From Gastranaerophilus sp944325835 (GTDB lineage Bacteria; Cyanobacteriota; Vampirovibrionia; Gastranaerophilales; Gastranaerophilaceae): a DNA stretch of 64,000 nt. Every line of letters begins with the position of its first letter. Position 1 is the first letter of the stretch. The stretch lies in the NCBI GenBank assembly GCA_963931575.1, contig OZ007029.1, positions 806,001 to 870,000 on the forward strand, in the 5' to 3' direction. The translations under genes were made by a program, and so were the position numbers. A model generated the notes under the pieces. That model searched no databases and was not told the origin of the DNA. It worked only from the letters and a program-made list of their open reading frames with translations. Below, piece by piece: positions 59,039 to 64,000 of the stretch.

Positions 59039-60052
59039 TTAACCGAAAGTTTTGAAGGAAGATTCAACGTTCTTTTCAATAACTTTCGTTACCGCATCAA
59101 GCTCGTTGGAGATTGCATCCTGCTCGGTATCTAACTGCTTTAATCTTATCTCTAAATCCTTGTCCTCTGTCTGGATTATTTCTATCTTCGCATTGATTTC
59201 TTGTACATCTTTGTCGTATTCTGCTTTGTCATACTCATATTGATTCATTGCATCATTATATGCATCTTCATCTTTTACTGTACTTGTCGTTAAGGAGTAC
59301 GTCGTTAAATTCCCGCTTTCATCCTCTATAGTTATATTTATATAACGTCCCGTTGAATCCTGTTCCAAAAACGCAGTGACTCCCTTTAACTCTTCGCTTA
59401 CCTGTGCACTGCCCTTTGTATACGCACCTATATACGATACAGATGTATTCGTACTGTCATACGTTGCTCCGTCCAATACAGATTTATTGTAAAACGTCGG
59501 AACATACGCTCCCGTTGATTCGTTCTTCACATATCTTACCAACCACGTATCTGTTCCGGTTTGGCTGTACTTCTCATTCAATAAATCTATATAATGCTGT
59601 TCATCTTCCAGTAACGCTTTTTTGTTATCATCGGAAAGGCTCGCATAATATGGATCATTTGGATCCGCTACGCCTAACTCCCTTAATGTAGTACTTCCTA
59701 CATTATATGTACCGTCATCATTCTTTATTATTCTGCTCGGCGTTGACGCTACTATTGCATCATTGTCTGTATAATTCCTTAAATATGAAATAGTATAACT
59801 TCCGTCTGCATGCGCTATCAAACTGGTTAATTGGTTCGTTAACGCTCCGTCACTAAATGAATATATTGTCTTTGTATAATCTTGCACTGAAGGCGGTTGC
59901 GGAACATTCATCCCCAATAAGTTCGTATAATAACTTGCTGATTGGTTAGATAATGCAGTCCGTTGTTGGTTGATCTGCTGACCTTCATATTCAACGTTTG
60001 TCTTTCTCGCCGTGAGGCCCAAAAACCTCGCCTGGCTCGCTGCCATACCCAT
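59039..60052 (-). CDS. orphan protein with conserved-looking ends and C-terminal coiled coil
   Basis: 337 aa. The N-terminus MGMAASQARFLGLTARK with TNVEYEGQQINQQRTAL is helical and looks like a packaging or assembly helix (it recalls flagellin/hook-like or filament N-termini, though this is not proof). The centre (50-260) is Ser/Thr/Tyr/Asp-rich and beta-like. The C-terminus is a long coiled coil (EIIQTEDKDLEIRLKQLDTE to ending VESSFKTFG). Ends coiled, middle variable: the pattern of a self-assembling surface filament protein. Function unknown. Confidence 0.6.
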   Translation of the reverse strand: MGMAASQARFLGLTARKTNVEYEGQQINQQRTALSNQSASYYTNLLGMNVPQPPSVQDYTKTIYSFSDGALTNQLTSLIAHADGSYTISYLRNYTDNDAIVASTPSRIIKNDDGTYNVGSTTLRELGVADPNDPYYASLSDDNKKALLEDEQHYIDLLNEKYSQTGTDTWLVRYVKNESTGAYVPTFYNKSVLDGATYDSTNTSVSYIGAYTKGSAQVSEELKGVTAFLEQDSTGRYINITIEDESGNLTTYSLTTSTVKDEDAYNDAMNQYEYDKAEYDKDVQEINAKIEIIQTEDKDLEIRLKQLDTEQDAISNELDAVTKVIEKNVESSFKTFG

Positions 60053-60190
60053 AACAGATGTTCCTTTCGTTCGTTCCCTTCAGCCGCTTCGACCTTTATC
60101 TTAACGGCTTGCGTTTCCTTGTTATATGTATCGGCAGTTCTTTATTTAAACTTTAATTTTTGCATGCTTTTTGTTACATTTCGTTACAAT

Positions 60191-60227
60191 AAAAAGAACC
60201 AACCTCATTTGAGATTGGTTCTTTTTT
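60191..60227. terminator. terminator after the adhesin gene
   Basis: AAAAGAACCAACCTCA pairs with TGAGATTGGTTCTTTT (one mismatch), with flanking A- and T-runs; works on the minus strand for the gene ending at 60244. The gap 60053-60190 holds nothing else I recognise. Confidence 0.88.
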
Positions 60228-60243
60228 ATATTGTTATTACAGA

Positions 60244-63200
60244 TTATTTGATAAGTGATATATTATCATTTTCTGTATCAAATGGTCTTGCAACTGAATC
60301 AATTTGCTGTTCAAGTTCTTGTACAGATTGCATTTCCATTTCTTGTTGTTTTTGGAGTTTTGCCTGAGCTATTGAATCCTCAATAAGAATATTCATATAT
60401 AGAATATTGTTAGCTGTTGCCTCATCAAGGTTTACAAATTCTGCTCCGGCGCGGTGCTTAGTAGCTGATACAACTTTAATATCTGTGTCAATTACAATAT
60501 CACCGTATGTAATCTGAACCGGAACCACATCGCCAACATTCAACGTTTCGTTATGTGTTACCGCAACACCGCCTCTTGAGATATCAATTACAGATTCTAC
60601 TTGATCATTTGGTGCCAGAGTCAATGGAATGCTGTTACCGCCGACATCAAAACGCATTGTTTGACGTTTATCCATTGCTTCTATGTTATGATCCATAGTT
60701 CTTTGTTTATATGTATATTGATATCCGACTTCCGGAAGAGGACTAGGGTCATCCGGATCAGGATCCGGTGTAGGATCCGGGTCAGGTGTTGGATCAGGAT
60801 CAGGATCAGGATCTGGATCTGGATCTGGATCTGGGTCAGGATCTGGATCTGGATCTGGGTCAGGATCTGGATCTGGGTCTGGATCAGGATCTGGATCTGG
60901 GTCTGGATCAGGATCTGGGTCTGGATCTGGATCAGGATCTGGGTCTGGATCTGGGTCTGGATCAGGGTCTGGATCTGGGTTAGGATCTTCAATTTCTAAC
61001 GGAGTTGCGTCAACTATACCGTCATCAGGGTCAACATTTGTTGAACCGTCAGTGAAATCGCCATCACCTTCCGGATAATAGTAATTTCTTTCATCTTGAT
61101 CGTGTCCGATATCTGTAACATCATCCGGTCTTACCGCTTCGTGTGTTAAAGTCAGATCTTCGCCTTCAAAACGAGCTGTTGCATCATTTGCAATCTTAGA
61201 GAAACCGTCTTTGTTAATCTTAGATTGTACACCGTTAGCGTATGCTCTATCTGCAACAACTGTTAAGTTGCCTCCATTTTGCAGACGACCTTCGTCAATT
61301 ACAACTCTGGAATCTGCCCAGTGGTTAACACCGTCAATCATTGTATTGTCAAGTCTTGTTCTTGTATTGATATCAAGAGCTTTGATTGTAGCATTGTGAG
61401 GTGTAATATCACCGTTAGGTCCATAGTAATCTACCGGAGTTTCAGGTACAGAACCTAATTTGTGAATTTGAAGTGCTGCACCGCGGGTTACAACATTTAT
61501 ATCGTTCGCTGCAGTAATTTCATCAATGATTGTATTACCTGAGAACTCAATATTTGCAGAACCTTCTCTTGAGATTATTGTGCCAGCATTTGTATCATAA
61601 GCATCATCCAGGCCTTTCAAATTCATATCTTTGATAGACAAGAAATCAACTTCTTTATCAGTATTTCTTTGGTTAAATGTAACAGCTTTATCAGATGTAC
61701 CGATTGTATTGCTTGCGATTAAGGAAATTGCCTCACCTTCAACGTTTGCAACTGTATCATCTTTTGCTGCATTTAGAATTGATGCGCTTGTATCAGTTGT
61801 TTCACCGGCCAACAAGAGAACATCACCTTTTGCATGAACCTGATTAATATTCAAATCAGCTTCTTTACTTGCAATATTGATAACCAAATTATCTTTATTG
61901 CCATCGGCTCTTAATGTATTTGCTGTTACCGTACCAGCAACTTCAACATTAATTGATTTTGTTAAATCTCTTGAAGTTGGTAAAATTCCAGAGTCAACAT
62001 ATCCGCCGATTGTACCGTTAATAGCTTTAGCGCTGAAATCACCGCCCGCTTTAACAATTGTATTTGTTGTACCTGCATTCAGAATGCTTCCGTTATATGA
62101 ATATAAGTCAACATTTCTTCCTGCGGTCAGGTTATTTGAATTATCAGTTGTTGTAGTACCGATAACAATATTATTATCTTTAGCATCTACAATGATATCA
62201 TTAGCAGCTGTCACGTGACCTTTTGCTTGGAAATCTTCTGTACCGAAGCTTTGGACACGAACATCGCCTTTATCTGCGGTAACATTAGCTTCATCACTGA
62301 TAATAATGCCTTTACCAATGTTTTGAATACTTACATCACCGGAAGTTACCTGTCCGTCAATTTGGATATCACCAGATCTATTATTGATATAGATAATACC
62401 TTCGTTATCAATTGTAGAAGTGTCGGCGATTGTCAAACCGGTTCCGTCATTTGTGATTTCTGCATCTGCACCGCCGATTATATCGCCCGAAACAAGTGTT
62501 GCACCTGTTCCGTGGTTTCTGATTACAAGGTTACCGGCATTGTCAATAGTACCACTCATTGTAAGATCTGTACCATTTTCACTGTTGATAATGTTAGTTT
62601 TAAGCTCATTATCAATCGTACCGCTAACTGTTAATGCACCTGTACCATTATTTGTAACTATCAGGTTGCCTTCATTATCAACATCACCGGTTAGTGACAG
62701 GTCAGTTCCTTCATTTGTAATTGTGGTGTTGCCACCATTTATAATATCAGCACCTACAGCCAATGCGCCGGTTCCGTTATTTGTAATTTGTAATGAGGTT
62801 GCGTTGGTGATTGTACCATTTACTGTTGCATTTCCAGCATTTTCGCTATTAACAATGTTAGTCCAATCTTTATTGTCAATTGCACCGGACATTGTTAAGT
62901 CACCTGCATTATTCGTGATTTTTAAACCACCCTGGTTAGTAATATTGCTTGCTTCAGTGAATGTCAATCCGTCCGCACCGTTATTAGTAACCATCATATT
63001 GCCTGAATTATTAATAACACCAGCCATTGTTAAGCCTGAACCGTTATTTTCAAATTCAGAGTTGCCGCCGTTAGTAATTTCGCCGTCAACAAGCATAGCA
63101 CCTGTTCCGTTATTTCTTACCAACAGAGCATCAGCATTATTGATTACACCGTTAAGTGTCATATTTTTAGCAGTTTCGGAGTTAATAATATTGGTAATAG

Positions 63201-64000
63201 CATCGTTATCAACTGTACCATTCATTAATAATGAACCTGTACCGTTATTTGTGATAATCAAATTACCGGTATTATCAATTGTACCGCCAACAGTTAAATC
63301 AGTTCCGGCATTTGTGATTTCTGTATTGGCACCGTTAGTGATATCTGCACCAACATTCAATGCACCTTTACCGTCATTAATTATGTGTAAAGAATTTGTA
63401 TTATTTATTGTGCCATTTACTGTTGCGTTATTTCCGCTGTTCAAAATTTGTGTTTGAACTCCGGTATTGGTTAACGCGCCGGCTAAAGACATATCTCCAG
63501 CATTATTATCTAATACTAACATGCCGTTTGCAGAAATGCTGCTGTCCTCGGTCGTTGTGAAACCGCCTGTACCATTATTCGTGATTTCTAAGTTATTAGA
63601 GTCGTTAATTGTTCCCGAGATGTTTAGTGCTGAACCGTTATTTATAATTTCAGCATCCGCACCGTTGGTTATCGCACCACTTACATCCAATGCTCCGGTT
63701 CCATTATTTTGAACCAATAAATCACCGGTATTATTCAATGTACCACTTATGCTCAATGCTTCGCCGGCATTTGTGATTTCTGCATCGCCACCGTTGAGTA
63801 CTTCACCAGTTAGTGACAAATCGCCGTTGCCTTCATTTCTTACTACTAAGTTACCGGCATTATCTAACTTACCGCCTAAAGTCAAATCTGTTGCTGTTTC
63901 GCCGTTAATAATATTAGTTATGCCTTCATTGTCCACAGTTGAAGTCATTGTTAATGCGCCGGTTCCGTTATTCGTTACTATAAGGTTGCCTTCATTATCC
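60244..64000 (-). CDS. giant beta-repeat adhesin with Asp-Pro linker and C-terminal PilZ domain (5' truncated by window edge)
   Basis: The frame is open through the last base of the window; the reading continues the repeat, so the true start lies outside. At least 1250 residues are visible. The N-terminal half is built of about 22-residue units of the form NNGTGAL-x-VSG-x-I-x-NxGNLxIT, a parallel beta-helix of the filamentous haemagglutinin/LktA-like type. A non-repetitive beta-rich region follows, then about 35 Asp-Pro pairs. The end is a PilZ domain: KRQTMRF with RxxxR, and VIDISRGGVAV with DxSxxG, the two c-di-GMP contacts, then GAEFVNLD. A helical tail closes it. Export and PilZ location are unexplained. 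Confidence 0.8.
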   Translation of the reverse strand, partial: DNEGNLIVTNNGTGALTMTSTVDNEGITNIINGETATDLTLGGKLDNAGNLVVRNEGNGDLSLTGEVLNGGDAEITNAGEALSISGTLNNTGDLLVQNNGTGALDVSGAITNGADAEIINNGSALNISGTINDSNNLEITNNGTGGFTTTEDSSISANGMLVLDNNAGDMSLAGALTNTGVQTQILNSGNNATVNGTINNTNSLHIINDGKGALNVGADITNGANTEITNAGTDLTVGGTIDNTGNLIITNNGTGSLLMNGTVDNDAITNIINSETAKNMTLNGVINNADALLVRNNGTGAMLVDGEITNGGNSEFENNGSGLTMAGVINNSGNMMVTNNGADGLTFTEASNITNQGGLKITNNAGDLTMSGAIDNKDWTNIVNSENAGNATVNGTITNATSLQITNNGTGALAVGADIINGGNTTITNEGTDLSLTGDVDNEGNLIVTNNGTGALTVSGTIDNELKTNIINSENGTDLTMSGTIDNAGNLVIRNHGTGATLVSGDIIGGADAEITNDGTGLTIADTSTIDNEGIIYINNRSGDIQIDGQVTSGDVSIQNIGKGIIISDEANVTADKGDVRVQSFGTEDFQAKGHVTAANDIIVDAKDNNIVIGTTTTDNSNNLTAGRNVDLYSYNGSILNAGTTNTIVKAGGDFSAKAINGTIGGYVDSGILPTSRDLTKSINVEVAGTVTANTLRADGNKDNLVINIASKEADLNINQVHAKGDVLLLAGETTDTSASILNAAKDDTVANVEGEAISLIASNTIGTSDKAVTFNQRNTDKEVDFLSIKDMNLKGLDDAYDTNAGTIISREGSANIEFSGNTIIDEITAANDINVVTRGAALQIHKLGSVPETPVDYYGPNGDITPHNATIKALDINTRTRLDNTMIDGVNHWADSRVVIDEGRLQNGGNLTVVADRAYANGVQSKINKDGFSKIANDATARFEGEDLTLTHEAVRPDDVTDIGHDQDERNYYYPEGDGDFTDGSTNVDPDDGIVDATPLEIEDPNPDPDPDPDPDPDPDPDPDPDPDPDPDPDPDPDPDPDPDPDPDPDPDPDPDPDPDPDPDPDPDPTPDPDPTPDPDPDDPSPLPEVGYQYTYKQRTMDHNIEAMDKRQTMRFDVGGNSIPLTLAPNDQVESVIDISRGGVAVTHNETLNVGDVVPVQITYGDIVIDTDIKVVSATKHRAGAEFVNLDEATANNILYMNILIEDSIAQAKLQKQQEMEMQSVQELEQQIDSVARPFDTENDNISLIK
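60748..60990. repeat. hexanucleotide (GATCCN) tandem repeat coding for Asp-Pro
   Basis: On the plus strand GGATCT, GGATCA and GGGTCT units follow each other, about 36 in number, encoding Asp-Pro pairs on the minus strand. A six-base unit keeps frame when units are gained or lost, so only linker length should vary. Confidence 0.9.

Noticed and set aside
58729..59079. 116-aa minus-strand ORF across tRNA-Gly
   Set aside because: Antisense translation of a tRNA, its terminator and hairpins.
60748..60990. Tandem repeat considered as a CRISPR array
   Set aside because: The units are six bases with no spacers and lie inside a coding frame.
60601..60999. Trp/Ile-Arg repeat ORFs over the hexamer array
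   Set aside because: They arise from reading GATCCN in other frames and strands; only the Asp-Pro frame continues into a domain protein.
62420..63457. 345-aa plus-strand ORF within the adhesin region
   Set aside because: It is antisense to the clear repeat protein, with Val/Pro/Ser-rich content that mirrors the repeat codons; no ribosome binding site.

Overview
The window looks like chromosomal DNA of an uncultured, anaerobic, diderm gut bacterium. The best match is the non-photosynthetic cyanobacterial sister group (Vampirovibrionia/Melainabacteria, order Gastranaerophilales). This rests on the AT-rich composition, Gram-negative envelope genes (lpxK, an MlaE/MlaF pair, an MCE-domain MlaD-like protein, lytic transglycosylase), S-layer homology domains, superoxide reductase instead of visible aerobic defences, flavin-dependent ThyX, type III pantothenate kinase, pyruvate phosphate dikinase, and several long orphan proteins with a short N-terminal Phe-Gly motif. 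The lineage is an inference; there is no rRNA here. No CRISPR array, insertion sequence or prophage was seen.

Layout. 0-7 kb: end of a sigma-70 gene overlapping gcvPB, an acyl-CoA dehydratase activase-related gene, a six-helix membrane protein, miaA, an orphan, and a secreted pectate-lyase-like beta-helix protein. 7-19 kb: a giant multidomain cell-wall hydrolase, thyX, two sugar ABC permeases with no ATPase or binding protein beside them, a pair of overlapping orphan/amidohydrolase genes with FG motifs, a CopG-type regulator, and a 634-aa orphan. 19-24 kb (minus strand): lepB, polyprenyl synthetase, an SLH protein, a GH13-fold protein that lacks catalytic residues, and superoxide reductase. 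24-32 kb: DAHP synthase, an orphan with a structured leader, an ECF sigma/anti-sigma pair, membrane orphans, a NarL-type regulator, a zinc dehydrogenase, small genes and coaX. Three copies of a structured intergenic repeat sit before DAHP synthase and coaX. 32-40 kb: mlaE-mlaF, an LL-diaminopimelate aminotransferase-like gene, ppdK and orphans. 40-50 kb: a phosphoribosyltransferase-like orphan, CoA-disulfide-reductase-like enzyme, an MnmD-like methyltransferase overlapping an FAD oxidoreductase, a P-loop ATPase, fusA. 50-64 kb: glycosyltransferase, XRE regulator, TPR protein, divergent PurD, lpxK, MCE protein, lytic transglycosylase, diguanylate cyclase, parvulin, tRNA-Gly, a coiled-coil orphan, and the 3' part of a giant repeat adhesin ending in an Asp-Pro repeat and a PilZ domain.

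How the genes fit together. Central metabolism is represented by glycine cleavage, PPDK, DAHP synthase, coaX and thyX. Envelope assembly is represented by lpxK, MlaE/F/D-like, two wall hydrolases, lepB, prenyl synthase and SLH proteins. The GGDEF enzyme and the PilZ-tailed adhesin lie about 2 kb apart and may be connected through c-di-GMP. Several genes have a -10 box only 6-7 nt before ATG and no Shine-Dalgarno, which suggests leaderless mRNAs; other genes share a strong AAAGGGGAT leader.

The most unusual observations are the adhesin with a C-terminal PilZ domain, the covarying repeat family, the GH13 pseudoenzyme next to an SLH protein, the split MnmC-like pair, a divergent PurD, and a hairpin that covers a ribosome binding site. 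All calls were made by reading; no searches were run.
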